In this document: piece by piece, positions 21,070 through 30,406 of the stretch
How positions within the stretch are numbered: the stretch's first letter is position 1
How the letters are laid out: every line of letters begins with the position of its first letter
From: Allofranklinella schreckenbergeri
GTDB lineage: Bacteria > Pseudomonadota > Gammaproteobacteria > Burkholderiales > Burkholderiaceae_C
DNA length: 46,656 bases
Direction: 5' to 3'
Assembly (NCBI RefSeq): GCF_003703475.1
Contig: NZ_RDQM01000015.1
Location: 1 to 46,656 of the forward strand
The notes under the pieces: model-generated
Seen by the model: only the letters and a program-made list of their open reading frames with translations
The model's database searches: none
What the model was told of the DNA's origin: nothing
Position numbers and translations under genes: made by a program

Positions 21070-21141
21070 GGCTCCCCGTCCCTTTCCTGAAAATGGCAAA
21101 CGCGGCATTGTTCCACAGCCGCAGGATGGCTGGATTTGCTT

Positions 21142-21216
21142 ATATTTTAAATCAATAGGAAACAAAAATGCCTTGTTTTGGCATGATGGTGTTTTATGTG
21201 TGTTTCCTTTAAAAAT
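21142..21216 (+). repeat. Dispersed 75-bp palindromic repeat, copy 5
   Basis: The arms AAATCAATAGGAAACAAAAA and GTGTTTCCTTTAAAAATG flank the core CCTTGTTTTGGCATGATGG (21171-21189). This is the only copy between two divergent genes (DUF945 and pyrF) rather than at a 3' end, so it lies in or near promoters. Confidence 0.85.
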
Positions 21217-21266
21217 GTAATAAAAGATGTCAAGCGCAAGGGGGATTTCTGCCACAATCGCCCCCC

Positions 21267-22136
21267 ATGAATGACTCCTCCCCCCGATCAGACGCTCCCG
21301 AAGCGCTCTCTTTCACGGCGCAACTGCGCGCCGCGGCCCAGCGCAACCAGTCCATGCTGTGCGTGGGGCTGGATCCTGAGCCTGCGCGCTTTCCCGCCCC
21401 CTGGCAGGGCGACAGCGCCCGTATTTACGATTTTTGCGCCGCCATCGTCGAGGCCACGGCCGATCTGGTGTGCGCCTTCAAGCCGCAAATCGCCTACTTC
21501 GCCGCCCACGGCGCGGAGGCGCAGTTGGAGCGCTTGATCGCCCATATCCGCCAGGCGGCCCCGGGCGTGCCGGTGATTTTGGATGCCAAGCGCGGCGATA
21601 TCGGCTCCACTGCCGAGCAGTACGCGCGCGAGGCCTTCGAGCGCTACGGCGCCGATGCCGTCACCCTCTCGCCCTTCATGGGGCGCGATTCGGTCGAGCC
21701 TTATCTGCGCTATGCAGGCAAAGGCGCGTTCTTGCTGTGCCGCACCTCCAACCCCGGCGGGGACGATTTCCAAGCCCAGCGCCTGGCGGACGTGCCCGGC
21801 CAGCCGCGCCTGTACGAGCACCTGGCGCAATTGGCGCAAGGCCCCTGGAACACCAATGGCGAGCTGGGCCTGGTGGTGGGCGCGACGTACCCGCAGGAAA
21901 TCGCTGCGGTGCGCCGCATCGCGCCGGATGTGCCTTTGCTCATCCCCGGCGTAGGCGCGCAAGGCGGCGATGCCCAGGCCACCGTGCGGGCGGGCTTTAC
22001 CGGCTGGGGCAGCGTGGCCATCAATTCCTCGCGCGCCGTGCTGTACGCCAGCGCGGGGGCCGATTTCGCGGTCGCTGCGCGCGCCCAGGCGCAGCGCACG
22101 CGCGACGAACTGGCAGCGGCTGCGCAAGGGGCGTGA
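21267..22136 (+). CDS. pyrF: Orotidine 5'-phosphate decarboxylase PyrF
   Basis: PyrF converts OMP to UMP, the last step of de novo pyrimidine synthesis. The 289-residue length and the motif order place it in the longer group-2 subfamily: [26 protein letters not shown] and the catalytic [18 protein letters not shown] with its Lys/Asp charge relay. Later LCRTSNPGG and [11 protein letters not shown] form the phosphate site. ATG 21267 is the first codon after the repeat-bearing divergent region. A 64-bp gap separates it from the diguanylate cyclase. Confidence 0.96.
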   Translation: MNDSSPRSDAPEALSFTAQLRAAAQRNQSMLCVGLDPEPARFPAPWQGDSARIYDFCAAIVEATADLVCAFKPQIAYFAAHGAEAQLERLIAHIRQAAPGVPVILDAKRGDIGSTAEQYAREAFERYGADAVTLSPFMGRDSVEPYLRYAGKGAFLLCRTSNPGGDDFQAQRLADVPGQPRLYEHLAQLAQGPWNTNGELGLVVGATYPQEIAAVRRIAPDVPLLIPGVGAQGGDAQATVRAGFTGWGSVAINSSRAVLYASAGADFAVAARAQAQRTRDELAAAAQGA

Positions 22137-22200
22137 ACAGGCGCTCAGGGGTGCAAAGGCGTTAACCAGCGCAGACAAGCCACCAATGAGGCAGGATGTG

Positions 22201-23271
22201 ATGGCGCAGCAGGACAAGCGCCGCCAAAGGCAGGAGCAATTGCCCCGCCAGGCGTATCCGTTTCGCACCATGGGCTTTGCCTTGGGAGCGCTACCGATTG
22301 GCGTATCGCTTTTTGAGCAGCAGGCCCCGTGGCCGTTGTGGGCGCTGCTGCTCATCACCACCTTGGCGTGGCCGCCGCTGGCGCGGTACATGGCGCTGCG
22401 CGCGGCCGATCCCCACCGGCGCGAGATTGCGCATTTGCAATGGGATTCGGTCATGGCGGGCTTCTGGGCGGGGTTGATCCATTTCAATCCGCTGCCCACG
22501 GCGTTGCTGTTGGTGGCCGCCGTGGTGGATCGCGTGCGCATCGGCATTGAGGGGGTTTGGCAGCGCTCGCTGGCGTGGATTGGGCTGGGCATGGCGCTGG
22601 GCGCGGCGCTGGGCGGCTGGCGCTGGCACAGTGAAACCAGCAAGGCCATGGTGGCTGCGTGCGTGCCCTTTATCCTGATCTACTTCATTGTGGTGAATGT
22701 GAGCCACCAGCGCCTGCTGCTGCGGTTGCAAGAGAAAAACCAGCAGCTCAAAGCCCTCAGCTTGCAAGATGGGATGACGGGCTTTGCCTCCCGCCACGCT
22801 TGGGTGCGCCAAGCCAGCGCCATCCTGGAGCGGTTCAAGCAAGGCGGCTGCGGTGAGGTCGTCATGGTGATGGTGGACTTTGACCAGTTCAAGCAGATCA
22901 ACGACCGCTACGGCCATGCCGTGGGCGATGATTTGCTGATCCAGATCGCGCGCACCCTGCGTCAGGGCTTTGCCGACGCCTTGTGTGTGGGGCGGCTGGG
23001 TGGCGACGAATTTGCGCTGGTGCTCAACGGGCCGTTGCCCGAGGCTGCGCACATTGCCAACGCAGTCTGCCAGCAAGTTGCGGCGCAATCGTTTGCCAAC
23101 ATGCCAGGCTTGCGGTGCAGCATCAGTTGCGGCTTGGCCTGTGCGCATCCCCAGATGCTCTCGCTGCGCGAATGGGCGATACAAGCTGATGCCGCGATGT
23201 ACCAAGCCAAGCGCGCTGGTGGCGGGCAAATCGCCATCTGGCAGGAGGGGATGGCGGGCAGCCTGCGCTGA
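22201..23271 (+). CDS. Membrane-bound diguanylate cyclase (MASE2-like sensor + GGDEF)
   Basis: This enzyme makes the second messenger c-di-GMP from GTP. The 356-residue product has an N-terminal membrane region of about five helices resembling MASE2: RTMGFALGALPIG, then WPPLARYMALRAADPHRREI and LQWDSVMAGFWAGL. The cyclase domain has the substrate stretch DFDQFKQINDRYGHAVGDDLL and an intact GGDEF in RLGGDEFALVL. No RxxD product-inhibition site is visible just ahead of GGDEF. The ATG at 22201 has a GGCAGGA ribosome site; ATG 22186 is possible. What the membrane region senses is unknown. Confidence 0.9.
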   Translation: MAQQDKRRQRQEQLPRQAYPFRTMGFALGALPIGVSLFEQQAPWPLWALLLITTLAWPPLARYMALRAADPHRREIAHLQWDSVMAGFWAGLIHFNPLPTALLLVAAVVDRVRIGIEGVWQRSLAWIGLGMALGAALGGWRWHSETSKAMVAACVPFILIYFIVVNVSHQRLLLRLQEKNQQLKALSLQDGMTGFASRHAWVRQASAILERFKQGGCGEVVMVMVDFDQFKQINDRYGHAVGDDLLIQIARTLRQGFADALCVGRLGGDEFALVLNGPLPEAAHIANAVCQQVAAQSFANMPGLRCSISCGLACAHPQMLSLREWAIQADAAMYQAKRAGGGQIAIWQEGMAGSLR

Positions 23272-23435
23272 AATCGCTGGCTCCCCCCGCGCTTGCCAGA
23301 GCTGGTTGGGCAATAGCGGGGTTGGCGCGCATTGCGGCCCATTCATTGCCCCCATTGCGCCTCGCCTGGGGTGAAACGGGCGTATTCTGATTTGCCCCGC
23401 GCCGCCCTGTGCCGCACGGCATTGCGAGATTGTTC

Positions 23436-24683
23436 ATGTCCTCCTCCTCTTCTGCTTCTTTCTGGAAAGGCCCTGCCTGGGCATTGCCGGCGCTATTGGC
23501 GGCGCTGAGCATGCTGGGGCCGTTTTCCATCGATACGTATTTACCGGCCTTCGCAGGCATCGCCAGCGCCCTGCACGCCTCGCCCATTTACATGCAGCAA
23601 ACGCTTTCGGCGTATTTGCTCGCGTATGCCTTCATGAACCTGTTTCATGGCGCCTTGGCCGACAGTTTCGGGCGTCGCCCCGTGGTGCTTTGGGGCGTGG
23701 CAGCGTTCGGGCTGGCCTCCGTGGGCTGCGCACTGGCCCAGTCCATTGAGCAGTTGATTTTCTGCCGCGCCCTGCAGGGGCTATCGGCTGGCGCCAGCAT
23801 GGTGGTCTCGCGCGCCATCATCCGCGATGTGTTCGCGCCCGTGCAGGCACAACGGGTGATGAGCCAGGTGACGCTGTTTTTCGGCATCGCGCCCGCCATC
23901 GCCCCCATCGTGGGCGGTTGGCTTTACGCCTGGCTGGGCTGGCAAAGCATCTTCTGGTTCATGGCCTGCATGGGCGGGGGGCTGTGGTGGATCAATTGGC
24001 GCACGCTGCCGGAAACCTTGCCCCGCCAGGCGCGCCAGCCTTTTCGTTTCTGGCCGCTGCTGGCGGCCTATGGCGAATTGGGCCTGAGCGGGCGTTTTCT
24101 GCTGCTGGCGGCCACCAGCGCTGTGCCGTTCAACAGCATGTTCGTGTACATCCTGGCCGCGCCGGAATTTTTGGGCGTGCACCTTCAATTGGCGCCGACG
24201 CAATTTTTCTGGATGTTTTTGTGCACCATTGGCGGAATCATGCTCGGGGCGGTTGCCAGCGGGCGACTGGCCGACACCATGCCCCCCAAACGGCAAATCC
24301 GCACGGGCTTGCTCATCATGGCGATGGCCACGGCGCTCAACACCGCCATTGCCCTTGGCGGCTTGCGCCAGCCCGTCGTCATGATTGCGCCGCTGGGGGT
24401 GCTTGCGCTGGGATGGGCCATCATGATGCCGCCCATTACCCTGCTGGTGCTGGATCTCAACCCCCAGCGCCGGGGCCTGGCCTCCTCCCTGCAAGCCTGC
24501 ATGACCTCTGCCGTGAACGGGCTAGTGGCGGGCCTTGTGGTGCCGCTGGCCACGCAAACCCGGGCGCTGGATCCGCTGCTGGCCCTGGCGCTGGCGTCGG
24601 CCTTGTTCTGGGCCATCGGGCTGCTGGTCTGGCTGTACCTGCACGCGCGCTGGCCCGAAATTGGCCGCCACACGGCCCACTGA
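23436..24683 (+). CDS. Bcr/CflA-type drug:proton antiporter (MFS)
   Basis: This 12-helix major facilitator of 415 residues probably exports drugs or amino-acid derivatives using the proton gradient. Family marks are GPFSIDTYLPAF in helix 1, MQQTLSAYLLAYAFMNLFHGALADSFGRRPV (motif A), RALQGLSAGASMVVSRAIIRD and the antiporter motif APAIAPIVGGWL. The substrate cannot be predicted. The ATG at 23436 is used; an in-frame GTG at 23409 would add nine residues. It is flanked by short gaps with no visible operon partner. Confidence 0.9.
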   Translation: MSSSSSASFWKGPAWALPALLAALSMLGPFSIDTYLPAFAGIASALHASPIYMQQTLSAYLLAYAFMNLFHGALADSFGRRPVVLWGVAAFGLASVGCALAQSIEQLIFCRALQGLSAGASMVVSRAIIRDVFAPVQAQRVMSQVTLFFGIAPAIAPIVGGWLYAWLGWQSIFWFMACMGGGLWWINWRTLPETLPRQARQPFRFWPLLAAYGELGLSGRFLLLAATSAVPFNSMFVYILAAPEFLGVHLQLAPTQFFWMFLCTIGGIMLGAVASGRLADTMPPKRQIRTGLLIMAMATALNTAIALGGLRQPVVMIAPLGVLALGWAIMMPPITLLVLDLNPQRRGLASSLQACMTSAVNGLVAGLVVPLATQTRALDPLLALALASALFWAIGLLVWLYLHARWPEIGRHTAH

Positions 24684-24821
24684 AGGCGAGCCATTGCCGG
24701 GCCTGCTTTGCTGTGGGCTTGAGGACCACCATCCCAAGAAAAACAGGCAATTAGGCAATGGCTTGGAGTGCTGCTATATTGCGACGCCTTTGATAAAAGT
24801 CAAAAATTCTTATCCGTCGCC

Positions 24822-26708
24822 ATGCTCTACCAGATTTACGAAGCGCAACGCGCCATTTCCGAACCTTTTGCCGACTTCGCCAAGGCGTCATCCAAACTGT
24901 TCTCCAACCCCTTGTGGGCCATGTCGGAAACGCCGCTGGCCCAGCGCATCGCCGCAGGGTATGACCTGCTCTACCGCCTGGGCAAAGACTACGTCAAGCC
25001 CACCTTTGACATCAAAACCGCCGATGTGGGCGGTACGGAAGTGGCGATTCACGAACGTATCGATTTGGATTTGCCCTTTTGTGAGCTGCGCCGCTTCAAA
25101 CGCTTCTCCGACAACCCCGCCACTTTGGAGCGCATGCTCAAGCACCCTGCGGTGCTGATCGTGGCGCCGCTGTCGGGCCACTACGCGACCTTGCTGCGCG
25201 AGACGGTGCGCACCATGCTTGCGGGCCATAAGGTCTACATCACCGACTGGAAAAACGCCCGCATGGTGCCGCTGAGCGAGGGCGAATTCCACCTGGACGA
25301 CTACGTCAACTACGTGCAGCAATTCATCCGTCTGCTGCAACAAAAGCACGGCAATTGCCACGTGATGAGCGTGTGTCAGCCCACCGTACCCGTGCTGGCT
25401 GCCATCTCGCTCATGGCCAGCCGTGGTGAAAAGCTGCCGCGCTCGATGGTGATGATGGGCGGCCCGATTGATGCGCGCAAAACCCCCACCACCGTCAACG
25501 ATCTGGCCGTCAAGCGCAGTTTTGAATGGTTTGAAAACAACCTCATCTACCGCGTCCCCTACGGCTACCCCGGTGAAGGCCGCCGCGTGTACCCCGGCTT
25601 TTTGCAATACAGCGGCTTCGTGGCGATGAACCCCGACCGCCACGCCAGCAGCTATTACGATTACTTCCGCAACCTCATCCGCGGCGATGACGACGCCACG
25701 GAATTCCACCGCAAGTTCTACGACGAATACAATGCGGTGCTGGACATGGATGCGAACTACTACCTCCAGACCATCGAAACCGTGTTCCAGAAGTTCAAGC
25801 TGGTCAATGGCACCTGGGATGTGCGCAACCCCGAAGGCAAGCTTGAGCGCGTCAAGCCCGCCGATATCCGCGGCGTTGGCCTGATTACGGTGGAAGGCGA
25901 GCTGGACGATATCTCTGGCAGCGGCCAAACCGAGGCGGCGCACGGCCTGTGCAGCAACATCGCCAAGGGCGATCGCGCCCATGTGGAAGTGGAAGGTGCT
26001 GGCCACTACGGGATTTTCAGCGGCAGCCGCTGGCGCAAAGTGGTGTACCCGCAAATCCGCGACTTCATTCTGCGCTTTGAACCGTCGCAAAGCGACGCGG
26101 CCAAGGCCCCAACAACGCCCCCAAAGGCTGCTCAGACCGCCCCGGCTGCCGCCAAAGCGCCTGCTGCGGTGAAAAAAACGCCCGCCACCGCGCCCAAAGC
26201 CAAAGCTGCGAGTGCGGCTAAAACCGCTGCGAAAACGACGGCTTCAAAAACAGCCGCCTCAAAAACCACGGCCGCAAAAACAACCGCCCCCAAAGCGGCT
26301 GCGCCCCAAACAGCCGCTGCCAAAGAGGAAAAGCCCCAAACAGCGGCTCCTGAAGCCACTGCCCAAAAGGCTGCAACTCCCAAAGCTGCTGCTGCTAAAG
26401 CCGCCACACCGCAGCCTGCCGTGCAATGGCCCAGCAGCCGCGCCAAAGCCGAGCCGCAAGCCCAGGCTGAAGCCAAGCCTGCCACGGCGGCTGCCCCTGC
26501 CGCCCAGTCGGATGCCAAAGTCCAGGAGCCTGCCCCGCAAGCACCAGCCTCCGAGCGCAAAGCTGCAGAAGCCGCTCCTGCGGCGGCAACCAGCGCACCT
26601 GCGGCAGCGTCTGCGCCACAAGCTCAAGCCGCAGCTGCTGAGGCCCAGCCTGCCAGCGCTGCGCCTGCTGCAGCCAAGTTGACAGACGCCAGCGACAAAA
26701 AAGCCTGA
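24822..26708 (+). CDS. phaZ: Intracellular PHB depolymerase PhaZ with a Lys/Ala/Pro-rich C-terminal tail
   Basis: PhaZ mobilises polyhydroxybutyrate granules. The first 420 or so residues match the intracellular depolymerase of PHB-storing betaproteobacteria. The nucleophile is a cysteine (C185 in [11 protein letters not shown], the place of Ser in normal lipase boxes), with a later [12 protein letters not shown] and [13 protein letters not shown] that would supply the Asp and His. Usual length is about 400-420; this one has 628. Residues from about 421 on are a low-complexity tail of AAKTT, KAAAP and PAAA units, Lys-rich first and Glu/Pro-rich later, resembling DNA-binding tails of PhaF-type phasins. 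The rsxB-like gene begins 26 bp downstream. Confidence 0.93.
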   Translation: MLYQIYEAQRAISEPFADFAKASSKLFSNPLWAMSETPLAQRIAAGYDLLYRLGKDYVKPTFDIKTADVGGTEVAIHERIDLDLPFCELRRFKRFSDNPATLERMLKHPAVLIVAPLSGHYATLLRETVRTMLAGHKVYITDWKNARMVPLSEGEFHLDDYVNYVQQFIRLLQQKHGNCHVMSVCQPTVPVLAAISLMASRGEKLPRSMVMMGGPIDARKTPTTVNDLAVKRSFEWFENNLIYRVPYGYPGEGRRVYPGFLQYSGFVAMNPDRHASSYYDYFRNLIRGDDDATEFHRKFYDEYNAVLDMDANYYLQTIETVFQKFKLVNGTWDVRNPEGKLERVKPADIRGVGLITVEGELDDISGSGQTEAAHGLCSNIAKGDRAHVEVEGAGHYGIFSGSRWRKVVYPQIRDFILRFEPSQSDAAKAPTTPPKAAQTAPAAAKAPAAVKKTPATAPKAKAASAAKTAAKTTASKTAASKTTAAKTTAPKAAAPQTAAAKEEKPQTAAPEATAQKAATPKAAAAKAATPQPAVQWPSSRAKAEPQAQAEAKPATAAAPAAQSDAKVQEPAPQAPASERKAAEAAPAAATSAPAAASAPQAQAAAAEAQPASAAPAAAKLTDASDKKA

Positions 26709-26734
26709 GGCGCGCTGCGCAGAGGCCCGATGCC

Positions 26735-27496
26735 ATGAGTGACGATGCCGCAACCCTGGCGCGGGCCATTGACGCGGCACTGCCCCAAACGCAATGCACG
26801 CGATGCGGCTATCCTGACTGCCGCAGCTACGCGAGAGCCATTGCGTTTGAAGGCGCGGCCATCAACCAGTGCCCGCCCGGCGGCGCGGAGGGCATTGCCC
26901 GGCTGGCGGCCCTGACGGAGCAGCCCATCGTGCCGCTGAGCGCCGAGCATGGCGCAGAGAGCGTGCGGGCTGTCGCCCTCATTGACGAAAACTGGTGCAT
27001 TGGCTGCACGCTGTGCATCAAGGCCTGCCCGGTGGACGCCATCGTGGGGGCCAACAAGGCCATGCACACCATTTTGGAGGCCGATTGCACGGGCTGTGAG
27101 CTGTGCGTGCCCGTCTGCCCCGTCGATTGCATCGCCATGCAGCCCGTGACCGACACGACGGGTTGGGCGGCCTGGAGCGCGGCCCAAGCTGCCCAGGCGC
27201 TGGCGCGTTACCAACGGCGCAACGCCCGTCTGGAGAGCGCCAAAAGCCGCCAGCCTGCCCAGGCGCGCGCCCGGCGCGCCAGCGCGGCGGCTGGGGATGC
27301 CAGCGCTGCTGCGCCTGCACAAGGTTGGGCGCAAGGCGTGGCGCCCCAGGCTTCCGCCACGTCTGAGAAGGCGGTGACGGCGGTGAAGGCCGCCCCCTCC
27401 AAAGCGGCGCTGCTGGCCGCCATCATGGAAAAAGCCAGCGCCAAACGCAGCGCCCATGCCTTGGCGGCCGATGCCAAGGCCGACTCCAGCCGGTGA
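26735..27496 (+). CDS. RsxB/RnfB-like ferredoxin
   Basis: The 253-residue iron-sulfur protein starts with a four-cysteine Fe-S domain ([16 protein letters not shown] ... NQCPPGG). Two 4Fe-4S ferredoxin motifs follow, [16 protein letters not shown] and [16 protein letters not shown], at about residues 88-130. The membrane helix of true RnfB is missing, as in the soluble RsxB-like proteins of betaproteobacteria, and no other rnf genes adjoin, so the partner is unknown. The last 100 residues are Ala/Arg/Lys-rich and look disordered, echoing the tail of PhaZ just upstream. It is probably cotranscribed with phaZ. Confidence 0.88.
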   Translation: MSDDAATLARAIDAALPQTQCTRCGYPDCRSYARAIAFEGAAINQCPPGGAEGIARLAALTEQPIVPLSAEHGAESVRAVALIDENWCIGCTLCIKACPVDAIVGANKAMHTILEADCTGCELCVPVCPVDCIAMQPVTDTTGWAAWSAAQAAQALARYQRRNARLESAKSRQPAQARARRASAAAGDASAAAPAQGWAQGVAPQASATSEKAVTAVKAAPSKAALLAAIMEKASAKRSAHALAADAKADSSR

Positions 27497-27659
27497 TGTG
27501 CTGCATGGCCAAGCCAGCGCGCCAGAGGCACTGTCGATACCCCCGTTAGGTACCCGTTAGGCCCGCGCGGCTCGCCGCTTGCATATTCCCACCACGCGCG
27601 CCACGGTGACCGCGCTGCACCGACAATGGCGCCTTTGCGCTTGCACAACCAACAGCATC

Positions 27660-28517
27660 ATGAAACTCTGCCATTTCGACATCGGCCTTGACCGGCCCTT
27701 CTTCCTCATCGCCGGCCCCTGCGTGGTCGAATCCGAGCAACTGCAAATGGACGTGGCCGGGCAGTTGAAAGAAATAACCGCCGCGCTGGGCATCCCCTTC
27801 ATCTTCAAAAGCAGCTACGACAAGGCCAACCGCTCCAGCGGCGCCAGCTTTCGCGGCCCGGGCATGGAAAAAGGGCTGGAAATCCTGGCCAAGGTGAAGA
27901 AAGAACTGCAGCTGCCCGTGCTCACAGACGTGCACACCGAGGCCGAAATCCCCGCCGTGGCCGCCGTGGTGGACGTGCTGCAAACCCCCGCCTTTTTGTG
28001 CCGCCAGACCGACTTCATCCGCGCCGTGGCACAGTCGGGCAAGCCGGTGAACATTAAGAAAGGCCAGTTCCTCAGCCCGCACGACATGAAAAACGTCATC
28101 GCCAAAGCCCGCGCCGCTGCGCGCGAAGCGGGCCTGCCCGAGGACAACTTCATGGCTTGCGAGCGCGGCGCCAGCTTTGGCTACAACAACCTGGTTAGCG
28201 ACATGCGCAGCCTGGCCATCATGCGCGAGACCGGCGCGCCCGTGGTGTTCGATGCCACCCACAGCGTGCAACTGCCCGGCGGCCAAGGCACCAGCAGCGG
28301 CGGCCAGCGCGAAATGGTGCCCGTGCTGGCGCGCGCGGCGGTGGCCGTGGGCGTGGCTGGCCTGTTCATGGAAACGCACCCGGATCCGAACAACGCCCTC
28401 TCCGACGGGCCTAACGCCGTGCCGCTCAAGCACATGAGGGCGCTGCTGGAAACTCTGCTGGCGCTGGATGCGGTGACGAAGCAAAACGGTTTTCTGGAAA
28501 ACGACTTCAGCGCCTGA
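27660..28517 (+). CDS. kdsA: 3-deoxy-8-phosphooctulonate synthase KdsA
   Basis: KdsA condenses arabinose 5-phosphate with phosphoenolpyruvate to KDO 8-phosphate for the LPS inner core. The 285-residue length is typical. Signatures include [64 protein letters not shown] and the C-terminal [16 protein letters not shown]. The ATG at 27660 is chosen from family length; the frame is open upstream to 27579. pyrG and eno, frequent neighbours, are not present. Two tandem dispersed repeats follow. Confidence 0.97.
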   Translation: MKLCHFDIGLDRPFFLIAGPCVVESEQLQMDVAGQLKEITAALGIPFIFKSSYDKANRSSGASFRGPGMEKGLEILAKVKKELQLPVLTDVHTEAEIPAVAAVVDVLQTPAFLCRQTDFIRAVAQSGKPVNIKKGQFLSPHDMKNVIAKARAAAREAGLPEDNFMACERGASFGYNNLVSDMRSLAIMRETGAPVVFDATHSVQLPGGQGTSSGGQREMVPVLARAAVAVGVAGLFMETHPDPNNALSDGPNAVPLKHMRALLETLLALDAVTKQNGFLENDFSA

Positions 28518-28548
28518 AGGCCGCGCCATGGCGTGGCGGCCTCCAGGC

Positions 28549-28626
28549 ATTTTCAAATCAATAAGAAAAAATAAACCCCTGTTTCGGCAACAGGGGTGGG
28601 AAGTAATTTTTCTTTTGATGTGAAAG
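28549..28626 (+). repeat. Dispersed 75-bp palindromic repeat, copy 6 (hairpin-perfect form)
   Basis: The arms TTTTCAAATCAATAAGAAAA and TTTTTCTTTTGATGTGAAAG are inverted. The core is rebuilt into a perfect 9-bp stem, ACCCCTGTT (28575-28583) / AACAGGGGT (28589-28597), with loop TCGGC. It lies 31 bp behind the kdsA stop and may serve as its transcript end. Confidence 0.85.
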
Positions 28627-28647
28627 CAACTTGCAAGGGGTTGATTG

Positions 28648-28727
28648 CAATTTTCTCAATCAAAAGGAAATGAAACTGCCCTTTTTCGGCATATTGGGTA
28701 GAAAGTTGATTTTTCTTTGATTGGTTG
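28648..28727 (+). repeat. Dispersed 75-bp palindromic repeat, copy 7
   Basis: The arms CTCAATCAAAAGGAAATGAAA and TTTTTCTTTGATTGGTTG surround the core GCCCTTTTTCGGCATATTGGG (28678-28698). It is in tandem with copy 6, same orientation, 15 bp ahead of the convergent binding-protein stop. Confidence 0.8.
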
Positions 28728-28742
28728 CGTCAGCCCGGGCCG

Positions 28743-30269
28743 TCAGTTGGCCCAACGCAGGGCGGAGAGATCGTTGACAAACACCGGCATATCGCGCCAC
28801 AGGCCGCGCAACTCGCTGCGCGCCACCGTCACCCACTGGGGCTGGTAGAGAAAGCCGTTGACGCTGTCCTCGGCCAGCATGCGCTGGGCCTGGCCCAGCA
28901 GGCGGGCGCGCTCGGCGGGCTGCACGGCGTTGCGGATTTGCTCCCATAGATCGCGGAAGGTCTGCGAGTCGTAGCCCCAGTAGTAGGCGGGGTTGGCGTA
29001 GTTGTCCAGATCGAACGGCTCCACGTGCGAGATCATGGTCAGATCAAAGTTGTGGTTTTTGTACGTGTTGCTCAGCCACTGTGCCCATTCCACGTTTTGC
29101 AGTTGCACCTGGATGCCCACTTTGGCCAGCATGCCCGCGATGACGATGCCGCCCTGGCGTGCATAGGGCGTGGGCGGCAGCGTCATGCGCAGCTTCAGCG
29201 GCGCGCTCACGCCTGCTTCCTTGAGCAGGGCGCGGGCTTTGTCCAGGTCGTAAGGGTTGATGCCGGTGGTGTCGATGTAGCCAAAGGCGCCGGGCACGTA
29301 GTGGCTGCCAATGGGCACGCCATAGCCGTTGCCCGCGCTTTCGATCACGGCCTTGCGGTCGATGGCCGCCGCAATGGCGCGGCGCACGCGCACATCGTTG
29401 AGGGGCTTGCGGCGGTTGTTGATGGTGAGGATGGTTTTGGCGCGCGAGCCGCTGACGATGACCTGGAAAGCGGGGTTGCTCTTGAACGGCTCCAGCCCGC
29501 GCGAGGTCATGCGTGGAAAGACGTCCACATCGCCCGCCAACAAGCTGGCCACGCCGGCGGCGGGGTCGGAGATGAAGCGGAACACGGCGGTCTGGATCGG
29601 CAATTGATCGGCGCGGGGGTAGTCGTCCCAGCGCTGCAGCGTCAGCGAGGTGCCGCGCATCCAGCGCGCCAGGCGGTAGGGGCCGGTGCCCACGGGGGCA
29701 CTGGCGTTCTTGGCCACGCTTTTGGGCTCGACGATGATGGCCGTGGCCTGGCCGAGGATGAACAGCAGCTCCGGCTCGATCTCGGCGTTGGTGATGCGTA
29801 CGGTGTAGTCGTCGATGACTTGCGTGGTCAGCTTGGCAAAGACGGATTTGTCCTTGTTGGTGCTTTTGTCGGATTTGGCGCGGTCAAAGCTGAACTGCAC
29901 GGCCTTGGCGTCAAACGGCTCGCCGTTGTGAAAGCGCGCCCCGCGGCGCAGCCGGAAGGTGTAGGTGCGCAAATCGGGCGAGACATCCCAGCTCTCGGCC
30001 AGCAGCGGCATGACGCTGCCGTCGGGGTTGATCTTGGTGAGCGTCTCGTAAATGTTGTAGAGCGTGACTTCGCCCACGGCCGATGCGGCGTTGCTGGTGG
30101 GGTCCAGCCCCGAAGGCTCCAGCACCATGCCGATGGTGAGGGTGGATTTGCCGCCAGCGCCAGCCTGCACAGGCGCTCGCGCAGGCTCGGCGCCTACCGT
30201 GCCCGCAGGCACCATGCAGGCGGCCACAAGGGCCGCGCCAGAGGTCAGTACTGCTCGCCGCTTCAACAT
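28743..30269 (-). CDS. Peptide/nickel-type ABC transporter solute-binding protein
   Basis: A family-5 extracellular binding protein of 508 residues. The N terminus MLKRRAVLTSGAALVAACMVPAG has twin arginines ahead of the hydrophobic stretch, so Tat export is possible. Family features are LTIGMVLEPSGLDPTSN, YNIYETLTKINPDGSVMPLLAESW, the signature region YTFRLRRGARFHNGEPFDAKAV and the late NHNFDLTMISHVEPFD. The transported compound is probably a peptide or similar molecule. No permease or ATPase gene adjoins, so it is an orphan in this window. The ATG at 30269 with TAGGAG upstream was chosen over an extended start. Confidence 0.88.
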   Translation of the reverse strand: MLKRRAVLTSGAALVAACMVPAGTVGAEPARAPVQAGAGGKSTLTIGMVLEPSGLDPTSNAASAVGEVTLYNIYETLTKINPDGSVMPLLAESWDVSPDLRTYTFRLRRGARFHNGEPFDAKAVQFSFDRAKSDKSTNKDKSVFAKLTTQVIDDYTVRITNAEIEPELLFILGQATAIIVEPKSVAKNASAPVGTGPYRLARWMRGTSLTLQRWDDYPRADQLPIQTAVFRFISDPAAGVASLLAGDVDVFPRMTSRGLEPFKSNPAFQVIVSGSRAKTILTINNRRKPLNDVRVRRAIAAAIDRKAVIESAGNGYGVPIGSHYVPGAFGYIDTTGINPYDLDKARALLKEAGVSAPLKLRMTLPPTPYARQGGIVIAGMLAKVGIQVQLQNVEWAQWLSNTYKNHNFDLTMISHVEPFDLDNYANPAYYWGYDSQTFRDLWEQIRNAVQPAERARLLGQAQRMLAEDSVNGFLYQPQWVTVARSELRGLWRDMPVFVNDLSALRWAN

Positions 30270-30336
30270 GCGTTGGGTTCTCCTAGGGTTAAAGGGTAGG
30301 GGGCTTTCCAAAGGGCGCGCATTATTTCACGCAGAC

Positions 30337-30372
30337 AAAAAAAGCGCCTGCTGCGCAGGGGCAGCAGGCGCT
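30337..30372 (-). terminator. Intrinsic terminator of the Ala-rich lipoprotein gene
   Basis: AGCGCCTGCTG (30343-30353) and CAGCAGGCGCT (30362-30372) form a perfect 11-bp stem. The A7 run at 30337-30343 becomes the U tract on the minus-strand transcript. It lies 35 bp behind the stop codon. Confidence 0.9.
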
Positions 30373-30406
30373 GGGGCGATACGCCCTGGTTGTTGCGCTG
30401 CGGGGG

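Noticed and set aside
21070-21255. A 62-residue N-terminal extension of the DUF945 protein
   Set aside because: The extension is translated from dispersed repeat copy 5. The ATG at 21069 has its own ribosome site and directly precedes the signal anchor.
27542-27561. Tandem CCCGTTAGG repeats upstream of kdsA
   Set aside because: Only two 9-bp units with no further structure; probably chance.
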